From Euonymus europaeus (taxonomy: Eukaryota > Streptophyta > Magnoliopsida > Celastrales > Celastraceae): a stretch of DNA of 64,000 nt. The number at the start of each line of letters is the position of its first letter. Position 1 is the stretch's first letter. Positions 1 through 13,480 of the stretch are shown in pieces. The position numbers and the translations under genes are program-made. The notes beneath the pieces are model-generated. The model had not been told where the DNA came from. It made no database searches and saw only the letters and a list, made by a program, of their open reading frames with translations. Location: positions 22,490,022 through 22,554,021 of the forward strand of contig OY756967.1 in the NCBI GenBank assembly GCA_963580455.1. The letters run 5' to 3'.

Positions 1-242
1 CTGACAACAACAACAACAATGGATCAGTTCAAAATGTGAACCAGCAGTACTGGACAGACAAGGCAATTAATGGGTTTTATGGAGAGAACGCTACTCCAGT
101 AGAAGAATGTGGTGTTGAAGATGCTAAGCAACGACTGTTTAGCAGTTCTTGTACTAGTAACGTTAATAACAGCAGCTTCAACTTCATTGAAGAAAACAAG
201 ACAGTAGTAGAGAAGACCATGTACTGTAATTATTACTACTGA
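1..242 (+). CDS. 3' end of an unidentified Asn-rich protein gene (partial)
   Basis: The frame is open from the window edge and ends at TGA 240-242, giving about 79 residues. It begins with an Asn run from a CAA/AAC microsatellite, then a polar stretch rich in Ser, Asn and Thr, and ends in three Tyr. No domain is visible. Low-complexity Asn/Ser-rich tails of this kind are common at the C-termini of plant transcription factors, but nothing here identifies a family. The first base of the frame is position 3. The downstream sequence is AT-rich and looks like a 3' UTR. The opposite-strand frame over the same bases is a shadow. The gene lies mostly outside the window. Confidence 0.5.
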   Translation, partial: DNNNNNGSVQNVNQQYWTDKAINGFYGENATPVEECGVEDAKQRLFSSSCTSNVNNSSFNFIEENKTVVEKTMYCNYYY

Positions 243-1333
243 CTGATTCACTCAGAAGGAAAGATTTGATGGGAGGGGGGGGAATGGTGAGATGTTTGTT
301 GAAGATATTCAGATCAGATCAGACTGAAGGGTTTATGGATTTTTGTGCTTTCTGAGGAGATTTAATTATGAAGGGCAAAAAAAAACATTTCGTCTCTTGT
401 CCTTGTTCTTCTTCTTTGTTTTGACAGTACATGGTAAAAGCTTTTGTTTCTTATTTTTCGCGCATTTAGGTTTCTGTACGGGTAATCCCCCCCCAATCAG
501 GGTTAATGTTTATGAAAACTAGAGAAGAACAGACTTCCTCCTCTTCGTTCAGTAACGACAATCTGATGTCATGAATTTAATTTAAACAATTATCTGTTGG
601 TGTTTTTTTATTTATTATTATTTACTCCTATTTCATGTCGAGGGCTTACAATAAATATTAATAACAGTAATGATTTCAGAGCCTCGATAGTTTTGGGTCG
701 TCATCACTAGAAAGACAACTCTACCCCAAATGAGCCCTTTGTTGTAAGGAAAAAATAGGGGTAATTTGGGTATTAAACGAGGATTGGTGGTACAATATTG
801 CGTAACCCAAGAATCTTTTACGTGAACTGGGTCAGATTGAAGATGGAGAACTGTCTACAATAATTAATCATAAAATAACAAAAGTGATCGATGACGCTGG
901 GAAATTTTGTAGCTTTGTTGTGAAGGCATATATAAAGCTTTTTAAAAAACAATCATAATCCAGAATCTCAGTGGTAGAGTTGTTTATTTATTTTTTTACC
1001 TATAATCCAGAATTTCAGTCTTGCTGGCCAAAAATAATAATTAATTTTTATTTTTTTATTAAAGAAAAGGGATGAAATTCGATGTCACGATTCCAGAATA
1101 CATACGATTCAATTTATCAATTGACCTACTTGATATTCGCAATAACATATTAAATTTAATATTAGTATAGGCCATCTATATTTCTTGGTGTATTGTCATC
1201 ACGATAGACAATCATATACTATTTAATTTAGATATCTATACCATACACACTAATTAGTAAGTAGAGAACGTAGCCGTTTTGAATATTATCCACTGCACTG
1301 GCTGGCATTTTTTAAGCATCAAGAAGCTATTAG

Positions 1334-1368
1334 CTCCCTCCCTCTCTCTCTCTCTTTCTCTCTCTCTG
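1334..1368 (+). repeat. CT microsatellite
   Basis: An almost uninterrupted CT dinucleotide run with one TTT interruption. A GT pair and unique sequence follow it. Confidence 0.9.
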
Positions 1369-2369
1369 TGTGGCAAGAACGAGTATTTTGGTTGGTGTAG
1401 TGCCACTGGCTCCTCTTGGGTTTTGGGATAAGAAATGAGAAGTGAAAGTCAAAATTAGATATGTAAATAAGTTGGACAAAAATCACTCTCTTCATAAGTG
1501 ATAAGTCTCCATTGCATTAGCAGATACCCATTTTAACTCTACCGACATATGCGTGGACTAATCAAGCCAAGGCTCCCAGGGCTCTTCCAATATTTAAATT
1601 TACGTTTTTTTTATTGAAAAACCACCACTTTAACGTGTCATTCAGACAGCTGAGCCGGATCTAAAACGGAGTTTGACTGTCATAGCTCGCACAGTAATGA
1701 CAGACACTCAAAATCGTGAGGGTACGTAAATGAGAATCTTACATCGAGGAGCCCAAGTTCACTTTGAAGTAAATCTCAAACAATTAAATCATAGTTTGAT
1801 ATCGAACCTCCAATCTCAAACCAACCTACCCTATACGCCTTAAGCACATTATTGGTTTTGCAGGACCAAACTATACAATTAAAAGACATTAAACATAAAA
1901 AAAATTCAAGGAATCCCAACTTCAACCACAGGATCTGTGTCAGAACACACATCCAGCCTTACTGTGTAGTAGCAGTCGGGACAAATTTTTCTAACATTAA
2001 TTTATAGAGAAATAATTGATTTTGCCAGCTACATTACTTGTTTGTTTAATTTAGATTTAGATTTAGATTTTGAGTTGATTGTTTCAACTTTGAAAAGCAG
2101 TGGAAGAAAAGCATTTTTTTTTTTAATCTAGGAATGTCTTTTCTGGTAAAGTGTAATGGTCAAAAGTATGGGACCTACTGACACATTAAATGTCATATTT
2201 TAATTTTCTTCCAACATTTTTTTTTAAATATCACCCTTGATCGTGAAACTCGATAAATCTAAATGGAAACATGAGTCAAAATTAGCCAACATACTGGATG
2301 TGGAGTGAAAATAAAATGACTGGATAGTTTTGCACAACTATTTTATAGGGTCAGGCCAATATATGGACT

Positions 2370-2398
2370 CCGCGCGCGCATATATATATATATATATA
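2370..2398 (+). repeat. Compound CG/TA microsatellite
   Basis: A short alternating CG run passes directly into an alternating TA run. This is a purine-pyrimidine alternating tract of the type prone to slippage. Confidence 0.85.
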
Positions 2399-2740
2399 CA
2401 CATACATGTGTATGTGCTCAAGTTACCACTCTTAATGAATAGAGTTTAAAAAAATTGACAAGATAAAAGTCGACTAAAATTGAACTATTCAATCATTCTT
2501 TTTTTAAATTTTTTTTACTTATTTTGCACTTAAATCAATCAAAAATTGAAAAATCGACATATCAATCGAAAATTACTAAACAATTAGACCAAAATATATC
2601 ATAAAATCAACAGTTAACACCCTCTATCAAAAAATGAATTCGAATGAGACCCATTATTTAGGGTCTTTAGACCCCACATTTAAACACAAAACTCAAAAGT
2701 CCGTACATATATATATATGGGGTCTGTATAGAAGCTTGAC

Positions 2741-2761
2741 CTATATATATATATATATATA
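2741..2761 (+). repeat. TA microsatellite
   Basis: About ten TA units in a row, preceded 30 bp earlier by a shorter TA tract. Confidence 0.85.
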
Positions 2762-4838
2762 GACAGACTAGCGTGGCTTTAATTGGGGTAAAAATTGTTA
2801 CTTTCGACAACTCGTTCGCCTTTTTCTTCCTTTCTCGAGTTTAATGATGGTGCGACAAATCATTGGTAAATGATTGCTTTTGGTTTTCAAAACAGAATGC
2901 TACCCCTTTGAATTTGCTCAGTCTTCCTAATTCGTTATTAAAAACTCTAACCTTAAGCAACCAGAGTCAACGTTAATCATGGAGTGGTTCGGGCGAAGAG
3001 CCTTTGGTAAACTGAGTTAAAATAAATACACTTTTAAAGAATTAGATTATACTATTTAATTTTTTTTTTTTAAATGGCTTTTAAATGTGGGCTCACTCAT
3101 CGTCTAAGATAAATGTAGATATTTTTTTGGACATGTTGGGATGGCCCGCTACCGGCCCAAGACAAGAAGAGGAAGTGGGGCTTGGGCTACTAAAACTTGA
3201 TGGGCCTCTCAAGACACTTCACCATGTCCCACTTATTCCTGTTGGGCTTTGAAGAATATAGTCAAAACTCATAACCGACAAACCATACAAAATCCAGTTC
3301 ACATTAGCTATCACTTCTCCCAATATGAATGAGAGACAAAAGATGGTACGGGAAAAAAGAGAGTCAAATATTAAATGTGGTAGAAAATTTTGATTGGGTC
3401 CACGTTGTTTTAATACTCATTTGACTTTGACATCTTTTTGTTACAAATTTATAATGAAAAAATGATAACTATCTTCTTAGCTACATGATAAAGGAAAGGA
3501 CGAAAAAGAAAAGATGATGACTATCTTCTTAGCTACACGATAGAGAAAAAGATGTATTAAAAAATTATAAGAATTAAAAAAATGCAAAATATATATTTCA
3601 TATATTAAATAATATCAACTAAATAATTGATAAGATTAAATTATACATCAACTTATACTATGATTAACTTATACATTAAATATCATGGCAAAATTATAGG
3701 TATGTCTACTTTATGAGACTTATTTAAGGTATGGTCACTCATTTAAACTTATTTGTTATTATGTATAGTTTTTATGTTTTTTTTATAATTAAGTACATTC
3801 TTATTGGTTAAATTACATAAATGCCTTTCAAAATATGAAAAATAATTTCATTATCATATATGGAAACCAAGTATGCACGAGCTTGTCAGGGTTTATAAAT
3901 TTCGTTCCCTTTAGAGTTTAACACTTATTATTTAGATCACAACATGAAAATTCGATATACGAGCAGATTAGGGTCTAACAAATCCGTTTATCTTAGGGTT
4001 TAACACTTATTATTAATGTTACAGTAATGAAAAAACACGATTACATATCATATCTATTAATTACAATGTTTTTAAAAAATAATGTAATAAAAAAAGTACA
4101 CTAAAAACTATCAACGTTGGATATTGTCAAAAAAAAAATACGTGTTGTGTTCGAATATGCAAATTTTTTTAAAATCTATCAAGTATTTTGAATGATAAAA
4201 TGTTTTAAAATTTTGTTTATAAAAATAAATTAAAAAAAAATCTGTAATAGACTTGACTAAAATACAAATAAATTTTTTGAATAGAATTTAAAATCGATAT
4301 GTTTTATTTTATGGACCGATTTTCAAATCTCTCAAATATCAATATTATGCCATCCTAAGAAAACGACGCATGCCTAATGCCTTTGCCTAAAAAGAGGCCC
4401 ACATATGTTGGAGCTCAATTAGTTTTAACCCAAAATCTGAAAGTTAATTTGAGACTCAACGCCGTCATCAATAAATATTGATGTCGTCTCTACCAAAAAT
4501 ACATGTGTAGCTTCCAATGTTCCCAGCATTTGCCCAAATTCTTGCTATCTTCATTCAATGTTCGTCATTTTTGTTTTATCATACTACCTTCATGTTGGTG
4601 CTTATTTCATAGCCTCACTTGCGCATATTTTTTCACACAAAATAAAAAAATATAATTAATATCATTGAAATAATAAATTTAAATATTTTTTTTAATATAT
4701 CGTTCAACTACTACGCTCACACTTTATTATTGCTAGGGATTAGTGTCATTTGTTAATAAAGATACACAATAAATATGAATATATTAATAAATTAGTGATT
4801 TTTTACTTATTTTCAATAAAAAAAATGTACTACTCTTT

Positions 4839-4911
4839 GGGAATAGGGACGGAGGTAGTAATTATTTGTGGTAAATTGATATTAATCAAGTTCAACAAAT
4901 GTCTTAGGGAA
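4839..4911 (+). repeat. Left copy of a ~73-bp duplication flanking MULE-A; its end is the left TSD
   Basis: This unit starts GGGAATAGGGACGG and ends CAACAAATGTCTTAGGGAA. It recurs at 14508-14581 with only a few substitutions. The last nine bases, CTTAGGGAA (4903-4911), are repeated exactly at 14504-14512 and are read as the target-site duplication of MULE-A. The simplest history is an older tandem duplication of the unit, with the MULE landing on its junction. Confidence 0.8.
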
Positions 4912-4971
4912 CGGTTTTACTAGGTATCCCAACTACAAGTATCCCAAATCATCCAAACTGATGTGGCATGC
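4912..4971 (+). repeat. MULE-A left terminal inverted repeat
   Basis: Starts CGGTTTTACTAGGTATCCC and ends ATGTGGCATG. It aligns gap-tolerantly with the reverse complement of 14444-14503. Identity is moderate, roughly 70 percent by eye. Confidence 0.75.
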
Positions 4972-6766
4972 CACGCTGGCATAGTGACTCAGCGTTTTTA
5001 AGTTTTTGAAATTCAAAAACAGTGCAGCAGCTTTTGTCAAATCAAAAGCTTGGAAAGTGTGATATTACAGTCAACCGTGTGGTTAGTGTAACCATAGTAA
5101 GAGTGGAGCTCCAGAAGTTGAAAATCGTGCAGCTCTGTAAAAGTCTCAAACGAGACCTCTGGAACAAAATTTCTTTCCGTTCGAAGAAGCATTCCGGCCG
5201 TCGTCGAAGCTCCGTCAGCTCAAAATAGAAGCTTATTACATCCAAAGCTTGGATTCCTTGCAAAGCTATATTTTTCGGACAATGTAAGTAAACAATTTTT
5301 TATTTCCCATTTTATTACAACCATTTATCCCCATTATTTCCTAAAATCCAGTAAACCTTACTAATTCGTTGAACCCACATATTTTGTATTTTATTTATGA
5401 CCCATGTGAAGGTTTTCCGTTAATCAAATCACAAAGATATTTGTTATTACGTTTGAAAGTGTTAACAAAGTTGGAACATTTTCGTCGGCAAATCTGAGTA
5501 ATATGATTCATTAGCTCTTAAATGATGATATCATTCTCGGTTTTTTTTATTACATATGTTTACTCAGATATAACATTGTGTAGTTCTAGTGCACTGTTTT
5601 ATGTGTATATCTGAAGTTATTTGCATATCAATTATACTGGGTTTTGGGGAAAGTTGTTGTGATTTTTTGAATGCATTTGGAATTTTGGTAGTGTTTACAT
5701 TGATTACATTGATCAGTTGTGGTGTGAGATTCGGAACTGATGTTGTGAAATTGGATTTTTTGTTTGTCACATTGATTTTGCATACTCAATTTATTTGTTA
5801 TTACTGATGGAAGTGATCCCTTTGATTATAGAGAAATAATGGCTATGACAGTGGTTTAGTGGTTGATGACAATGTATTTTTAATGAGTGTTGATAATAAC
5901 ATAGTTGGCAATATTGTGAATTTTTACATTAAATAGAGCTCTGTGTTACCTTATGATTAGACGTTGAATAACCTTAATTCCTGTGTAGTTTCATCATGCT
6001 TCAATTGATAAAAATGTTTTAACTATGTTATGATATTGCCTTATCATTATATGACATTGTCTATAGCATGGATCTGTTGTGAATTTATTAATGCATTTGG
6101 CTATTTGGTATTGTTTACGTTGATTACATTGATTAAGTGTGTTGTGACATTCTGAACTGATGTTGTGACATTGGATAACGGTTTATCGCATTCATTTTTG
6201 TAGTGTACATTTATTTGTTATTACTGCTGAAGGTGATCCCTTTGATTACAATGAAAATAAGGGCTAAGACAGCTTTATGAGGGTTGATAATAACAATGCT
6301 TGGAATTTTTACCTTAATTTTAGCTCTGTGTTATCTTTATATTGCATGTTGAACGAACTCAATTGCATTGGAGTTTCATCATGCATCAATTAATGAATAT
6401 AGTTTTACTATGCTATGACATTTGCTTAAAATTAAATGACATTGTCTGCTGCCATAATGCTTTGCAATGTTTTATGTGAATAGTTTGAGTTAATTTTTGA
6501 GTAATTAGATAATGTGATAGTTGATAATTTGATTGCATTGTTCGGTTGTGCTTTGACATTCTGAAATTTTATTGTCACATTGGATTAGTTGGGATAAAAC
6601 AGTGAGTTATAAAATATTAAAATGTCTTACTATGATATGACAGTGGTTTAGCTAATGTGATAGAATATGATTGCATGGGTATGTTGTGTTATAACAGTGT
6701 GAATTGCTAGAGTTAATGAGTTATGACATTGGATTGATGAGCTCTATTATTAATGTCTCTTTGTAG
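4972..6766 (+). other. MULE-A leader region with internal ~420-bp imperfect duplication
   Basis: No long reading frame is present. Two blocks, around 5590-6000 and 6010-6420, resemble each other: both contain GCATTTGG then TTGATTACATTGAT, then GAACTGATGTTGTGA, then TGTTATTACTG and GTGATCCCTTTGATTA, at an offset near 420 bp. The segment is dense in ACATTG and TGACATTG words that also fill the later introns. It probably holds the promoter and untranslated leader, perhaps with introns, of the C48 gene. Confidence 0.55.
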
Positions 6767-9700
6767 ATGGTGAAAGGAACATCATCAAAATCAAAACACA
6801 GTGTGAAGAAAGTATTGGAAGGAAGTCAGAAATCTGTGAAAAAAGTACACAAACCTTCACATGAGATGCAGTTTAAATCAAATATTGGCGCAATCAAGAA
6901 CCTGCTCAGAAGCTTGAAACTTACAAACAAGCATAAAGCCGCGCTCAAGAAAACACCCTTCTGGCTTTTCTTTAGGAAAATCATGCATGACGATCATGAA
7001 GACCTGAAGATTAAAAAGAATGAAAATGTCATATGCGATATTATCCAAAGCTATGACGATAGACATGGATGCTTTAGAATAGGAAAAAAGAAAATTCAGC
7101 TTAATGAGACTGACATTGCCTTAATATTCGGCGTAGTTTCGGGGGCTAGAAATATGAAGATCAAGAGAATGGCGAAGCCAAAGACGAATGCATTTGTGAT
7201 ATCCAGATTTGAGAAAGTGGAGCACATGAAATCGATTAACATCAAGGCAGCGCTCCACGAAGCAATTAACGGCGATTCAGATACGGATGCAGCCGATGTC
7301 GCTAAGTTGATCATGCTTTACGCATGTCTTACACTGTTTTTCTCCACACGAGCAGACCTTATCCCATGGGCATTCATCAATTATGTTGATGACTTGGATA
7401 ATGCGAAAAGATACAATTGGTCGAAGGGCATTGCGGACCACCTACTTGATTCGATAAAGAAGAATCATAACGACCCACGCAAGGTGATTGGATGCGTCAC
7501 AGTGTTGCCGGTAAGTAGTTCTTATTGCAACTTTCAGTTTTCGATTAAAGAATGTCAATTTTTTTAAAGGAAAAAACTAACCACAATCTTCCATTTGTAG
7601 TACTGGTTTTGTGAGCACACAAAGGTGTTTCCCCCACTCAATTCGAAGCTATTTCCTAGGTTTCTAAAGTGGGACATAACCAGATGGCCTAAAGATTTCA
7701 AGGCCCAATACATTGATACCTTGAGAGGAGCAAAGGTACTGATCGACCAACTTAAAATGCATTACATCAATTATAATCACATTGTATGTAATATTTACAC
7801 TGTATGTTAGACTAATTATGTTGACTTTTGTTTAATCCCAATAGGCAGCCAATGTAATAGAGGGGGAGTTAATGGTGATTTCTCAAGAAGCTGAAGCTCT
7901 AAATGCCCAACAAGCAATTTCAGTGTCTGATTGCCACACATCTTCCCCCACAATTGCAGAATCTAAGAGTGGTCCAGTGAATGATAATTCACATGCTGGT
8001 TCATCACATGGCGTGCAAAAGAAGCTATTTGAGATTGATAGCACCCCGGTAGCTGGCCAACACACTGCACAATTGCATGAGGTTCCAATGACTTCACCGA
8101 GAACCCAGAACAAGATTCATCAGTCACATGCATCATCTTGTTCTTTGAATGATGCACTTCAAAAAATCAAAAACCTAGAGCAAGAGAAAGACGCATCGAA
8201 CAAAGACATTGAGCAGTTGCAAATTGAAATTGCAGTACAAATGAAAGAGAAAGAGAAGATGCAGCATGATCTGGATGACGTTAGGAATGCACTCTCGTTG
8301 AAGAACAACGAAATGGAGAGACTTCATGCAGAGCTACATAGGCTGATCTGCTTGAATGAAGAATCTGAAAAAGAGAAATCGCATATACATGCTGAGTTCG
8401 AAAAACTGAAACGTGAGACCGAGAATATCATGGCAATGTTCGAGTCGAATAATCCTGTTGTAGCTGACCCAGTATCTTTCCAAGAAGTTGTTCCTGCTCC
8501 ATTGATGCTTGAAGATGCATCTCCTAATTCTGTGGCATTTGTTCAGAATAGCAATCCGAAAAGTGTTGTGACTGTTGAAACACCCCAAGTTGAAGTTGAA
8601 ACAAAGAAGAGGAAGAATGATACACCATCTATGATAAGAAGGGTGAAGCTGAAAACCCGTGTTCCGAAATTGGACTCTGATTTTGAGTATGACAAGGGAA
8701 AGAGACCAAAAGCGCACAGAAAACATGAAAATGAAATAGATGAAAAAGAATTTGAGATTTGTGATGTTGAGACGTATAAAGCAGCTGAGCAATCTGTCCA
8801 CCCAATGCAAATTGACCCAAAATCCATTGTCAAAACGTACACCACATCTGAGGACATGGCAATGCTACGAGATATTGCAAGACAAGGCAAGGACAAGTAA
8901 GTAGTACTGGCTATTCCACTTTAATAATTTTTTTTGCTATTGTCATGGTAGGGAATTTGATTGCATTGTTTAGTTGTGTGATAACATTGTGAAGTGGTAA
9001 TGTGAAATGCTGCTGTGTCAATGAAGTATATGTTTATGGCAATAATTTATTCAGAAACTATAGTGTTATCTATATATCGCATTGGATTACTCATAAGTAT
9101 TATTAATGTTTTATTACTAGTGAACCTAATGCATTTATTAGAATGACATGAGGGTGGATAAAACAAAGTTGGTAAACAATGCTTAGATTAAATGGTCATA
9201 AGACATTGGTTTTTTTTTTATAAAAATGTCTTGCTATGATATGACATTGTGTTGATATAGTGGACTTTGATTGCATGATTCGATTGTGTGATAACATTGT
9301 GAAGTTCTGCTATGTCAATGGAGTATGCGATTATGACAATGGCTTATTGTGAACCTATAGTCTTATGTATATATCACATTGAATTAATGATAAGTATTAC
9401 ATTGATAATTTTTTTTGGCAGTGTCATGGTTTGGTTTGGTCAAAACTTCCTACTTTGGAACGACTTGGCGCGTTTGATTAATTGTGACATGGTGTCGGAC
9501 AATGTGGGTATCACTGTTATTTTAGTTATGTTAAACTTTAATTGAACATTTTATTTATTTTAACGCTTAACACACTACTTGTTACAGCTCATCAACGCAT
9601 ACGCCGAGCATCTCACACTCATCCAAGCACGTCTCGATCCGGAATTGCTCATTTCTACGCAGACCTGCAAGTCTTTCGTTGTCACAAGTTCATGCATGAC

Positions 9701-10452
9701 ATTCCTCCGGATGAACAGACATGATTTAGTTAAGAAGCACATGACAGACAAGCTGCGTGCCTCCGCTGGAAAGTTTAGGTACTTCATTTTCCCACTACTA
9801 TCTAAAGGAAACCATGAAAGTGCCAACCATTGGACGCTACTTGTGCTCGACACGGATGAAGGAATATGGCTTCACTACAATTCCATCCTCCCCAGAAGCA
9901 AGAGGAGCAGAGACCCGTACCTGAAGGATGCGAAAACAATTGTAAGCCACTGACCCATTTCCATTTAAATCATTGGACTTCCACACTCATTTATTTTGCA
10001 TAAAATGTTCTATGCAGGTGGAATACTATGAAAGTATATTTGACATATTAGATCCAAGCCAGCAGCTGAAGCCCAAAATTCATACACAATGGGGCACACC
10101 TCAGCAATCAGAGACATCGTAAGTATAAAATTGTATTTGGTTATTCCATTGTGATAACGGTTTATTACAGTTAGTTAAAAAAATGTGTTACATGCAAAAT
10201 CAATGTCATACGAATTTAATACAATGTAATACTTATATGTTGCTTAATTATATCATTTATATGGTTTTAATAATTTTGATTTAACATTACAGTGTCGATT
10301 GTGGGGTGATTTGCATGTATATCATGGACAGCTACTTCAAACAGAGGGAAATCCCTCAGAAACTCAGCCAAGATGAGCTACTAAAGTATCGTGCATGGGT
10401 GATCCACACTTTCTTGAATGACAAGAAACATGGTTGGTGTGTGAAGCGCTGA
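6767..10452 (+). CDS. MULE-borne C48 (Ulp1-like) cysteine protease, 7 exons, 875 aa
   Basis: Exons are 6767-7510, 7601-7735, 7845-8896, 9422-9503, 9588-9941, 10018-10118 and 10293-10452. All have GT-AG junctions and the phase closes to TGA. Residues 1 to about 290 resemble the N-terminal region found in plant transposon Ulp1-like proteins (contains LNETDIALIFGV and PRFLKWDITRWPK). Residues about 390-480 form a Glu/Lys coiled coil, followed by a basic linker. The C-terminal C48 domain has NHWTLLVLD (His752), YNS (Asn769), TPQQ (Gln818/819) and DCGVI (Cys826). The usual catalytic Asp is Asn here. Family role: removal or processing of SUMO-like modifiers; the actual substrate is unknown. It is convergent with the transposase gene at 13480-11162. 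Confidence 0.85.
8897..9421 (+). other. Long intron of the MULE-A C48 gene, rich in ACATTG words
   Basis: A 525-bp intron between the coiled-coil exon and the short exon 9422-9503. It contains two related blocks (around 8945-9060 and 9240-9370), each reading TTGATTGCAT then TGTGTGATAACATTGTGAAG and an ATGTCAATG. These match the repeated words in the leader at 5590-6760. Confidence 0.6.
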
Positions 10453-11161
10453 AACGATAATATTTCAAGTAGTATTCTAAGTAATTATGCCCTATTTTGT
10501 TGTCTATGCATTTACTATATATGGTCACTGTATGACATTATATTTTGGACGTCCTAGAAGTTATGTGATTATAGTATGCACAAGTGTGTAAATGTCATGA
10601 AGACATTAACCTAATGTTATTGGCTTACTTATATTAATCCTACAGTTTCATTTTACATACAGAAATCCAGTCTAAACATTAACCACTAGGACCAAAAACG
10701 TAAGAAACATAATGGCCTAGTAAAAACTTAGACATCATTGTATGTGTAATATACAACGTTTTATTATTGATTTTAATGTAATTAAACCTCATGGCAACGT
10801 AATAAAAACTGACCCATAAAAAACAGTTGGATCACTTAATAAACTACAAGCAACTTAATAAAAACTGACCCATAAAAAACAGTTGGATCACTTAATAAAC
10901 TACAAGCAACGTAATAAAAACTTTTATTGTAATTAAACTTTTAGGCAACGTGACATTGCATTAGAAAATGTAATAAAAACTCACCCAGCAAAATCAGTTA
11001 ACTTCCATAACATACTAGAAGCAAAAAAAAAAGCGCCAAAATCAAACCCATTCCATTAAAAGAAAATCCATATGAAACAAAGTTACTGGGAAAAAGTCTA
11101 AAAGTAATTTTCAAACACATTAAGCAAATTTATTACATTGAATTGATATGAAACTAATAAC
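10453..11161. other. Spacer between the convergent MULE-A genes
   Basis: AT-rich spacer holding the 3' ends of both genes. It includes a 56-bp tandem duplication (about 10801-10856 and 10857-10912, beginning AATAAAAACTGACCCATAAA) and scattered AATGTCAT and ATGTAATAAA words. No reading frame is supportable. Confidence 0.6.
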
Positions 11162-13480
11162 TCAAACTTCAGCATCCTCGTTCAAACGTGAACCAGCACA
11201 TGACCTGCTAGAGCTCCCCCTGCGGCGTTTAACACCCCACATCTTCTTCTTCATGACACTCGGGGGACGACCCTTCCCTCTCTTAGGAACTGGGTCATTC
11301 GAGTTCGACGTAAGTTGATTAGAAGGTGTATGGCCGATCGATGTAGCATTCTTTGTAGACTCGTCAATCCATTTGAGAACATTCACATACAATCCCTCAT
11401 TCTCAGATGCTAAATCAGCTAATTGATGAAAGGATTTACACATATCATCATACCTTTGATGTTCAACAGTTGTCGTCCATCCAACATAATTGATCTTCAC
11501 CCGAGAGTGGCATCTTCTCACATCCTTCCTCCATCTCCTACAAATGTACATTGCAGGCAGCAAATACTCATTATTAGAAATAAGAACCGTCAAAGCATGC
11601 CTGCAAACGATGCCCCTAAACTGAAACATCATACAGCTACAACTCACTTCAAGGCCATCATACAAAACCTGAAACATTACTTTCTTCTTACCACCTTCCC
11701 CATAGACAATATCCTCATTGACATAATACCGCTCATGATACGGGAGCTTCTCAGTGGATTTAATTCCACAGTACATCATCGCAATCAACTCTTTTTGGAA
11801 CTCAACAAACTTTTGCGCTGTATAAAGATTCTGAATTTGCTTCTCCATCTCATAAATTGAAGAGCACGGCATCTGCCTATTCAAGGACTCGAAATCAGCC
11901 ATCTTTTCTTTCTCTATCTTTTTACGCAATGCGCTCTCATACTGCTCGACAAATTGCTTTAACGTCGTCTTAGAATTGACGTACCCATCAAAGAACGCAT
12001 TCATACTCTCGCTCCGACCAGTTGTTGACATTCCAGCCCAAAAATGTCTCTTAACAAACACTGGAACCCACATCTCCTTCTTAGAATACAAATAACTAAG
12101 CCATTCATTCTCATCCAATCCATAAAGACACAGCATCATCCTCCATGTCTCTATCAAACACATCAAAACATGGAAAAAATATTAGAAAACAACAACACTT
12201 AAATTTAAGTACAAAGATAACAACACTGACAACCAAATAGTTACAGTGTAAAAATATGTTATTACATTGCAAAAATTGAATGGAAACAATGTATTAAAAA
12301 TTAAACCAATGTCATAAGGTTCTGCCAATTCAAAACTCACAATGAAAATAAAATTTCAAAACAATGCAATACCTTCAAAGTCATCAATGCTTTGCGAATC
12401 ATATACAGCTGCACCCAACAAACGAGTTATACCATCATATTCTCTATGTGAACCCAATTTTTCAGGTACCTTTTTCATGATGTGCCATAAACACCATCTG
12501 TGCCTCGTGTTTGGAAAAACAACCTCAATTGCATTTTTCATTGCCCTGTCTTGATCAGTTATAATACCTTGGGGAGCAACCCCACCCATGCAAGCCAACC
12601 AAGTACTGAATAACCAAATAAAAGTCTGTGTGTCCTCACGAGATATAAGTCCACACCCAAGCAGAATGGAATGCCCATGATGGTTAACACCTACAAAAGG
12701 AGCAAATGGCATATCATACTTGTTCGTGAGGTATGTGGTGTCGAATGTAATAACATCTCCAAATTCTTCGTACGCCGCCCTGCTTCGGGGATCAGCCCAA
12801 AAAACATTCCTCAGACGACCCTCATCATCCCAATCAATCAAAGAAAAAAAACCACTGTTATTAGATTGCATCCTCAAGAAATATTTCTGCATTGCATCTG
12901 CATCACCAATACCAAGACGAATCCCTCTAGCTCTAGCAATAACATTCCTCGTATCCCTCTCTAAGAAAGTCAACTCCTCATGCCCACCAGCACCTATTAC
13001 AAATGAATTGTGACTCTTGTTTGGCCTAATCCCCGCAATGTCATTGATCTCCAATTGCCGCTTAACGTGAGGGCTAATCTCTCTATTGCATTTGAAAAAT
13101 CTCGATTGACTCGGACTCAACACGTGATTATGATCATCATCGAACATAGTAATCTCCCATTTTGCATCAGTAGACAACCGGGCAGCCAATCTAGCCTTAC
13201 ACTCGTTCTTTGAATGCGCACGATGATTGACCACTATTTTAGAACGACTATAATATTTGTCCGACCTCCCACAAGTAAATGTCAAATATTTATGAATCCC
13301 ATTCACATCCTTCGTAATAGACCTCTTCTTCACAGAAAAACCATTTGCAATCCCGTAAGCGCGGTAAAAATCGAACAACTCATCAATGGAGTCAAACAAC
13401 ATCCCTGGCATAGGAACATTCGATCCAGCATGCTCGACGAACTCGTACACACTCTCAGCAGGTTCTATCAAATTCAACAT
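11162..13480 (-). CDS. FAR1-type Mutator transposase, 2 coding exons, 698 aa
   Basis: Coding exons are 13480-12373 and 12150-11162. The intron between them joins in phase (…DDFE|TWRMMLCLYGLDENEWL). A splice acceptor (GTGCAG) lies seven bases upstream of the chosen ATG, so an upstream noncoding exon is likely. The domains are those of the FAR1/FHY3 and Jittery group: an N-terminal Cys/His FAR1 DNA-binding domain (residues about 35-115, with CGRSDKYYSR and DDDHNH), a DDE transposase core (TFDTTY Asp247, ITDQD Asp309, CLWH, and SESMNAFFDGY Glu417) and a SWIM zinc finger (CSCMMFQFRGIVCRHAL). The tail is basic (KRGKGRPP, KRRRG) and may localise the protein to the nucleus. No stop or frameshift is visible. 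FAR1-like host regulators derive from such genes, but the flanking TIRs and TSD show this one is a transposon gene. Confidence 0.9.

Larger units (their letters stand above)
243..4838. other. AT-rich intergenic region with microsatellites
   Basis: No convincing gene is visible on either strand. The first 400 bases are probably the 3' UTR of the preceding gene. Simple repeats are a CT tract near 1334-1368, a CG-then-TA tract near 2370-2398, TA tracts near 2708-2718 and 2741-2761, and three GATTTA units near 2050. The remainder is AT-rich with short homopolymers. Degraded transposon DNA is likely, but I see no ends I could support. Confidence 0.6.
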
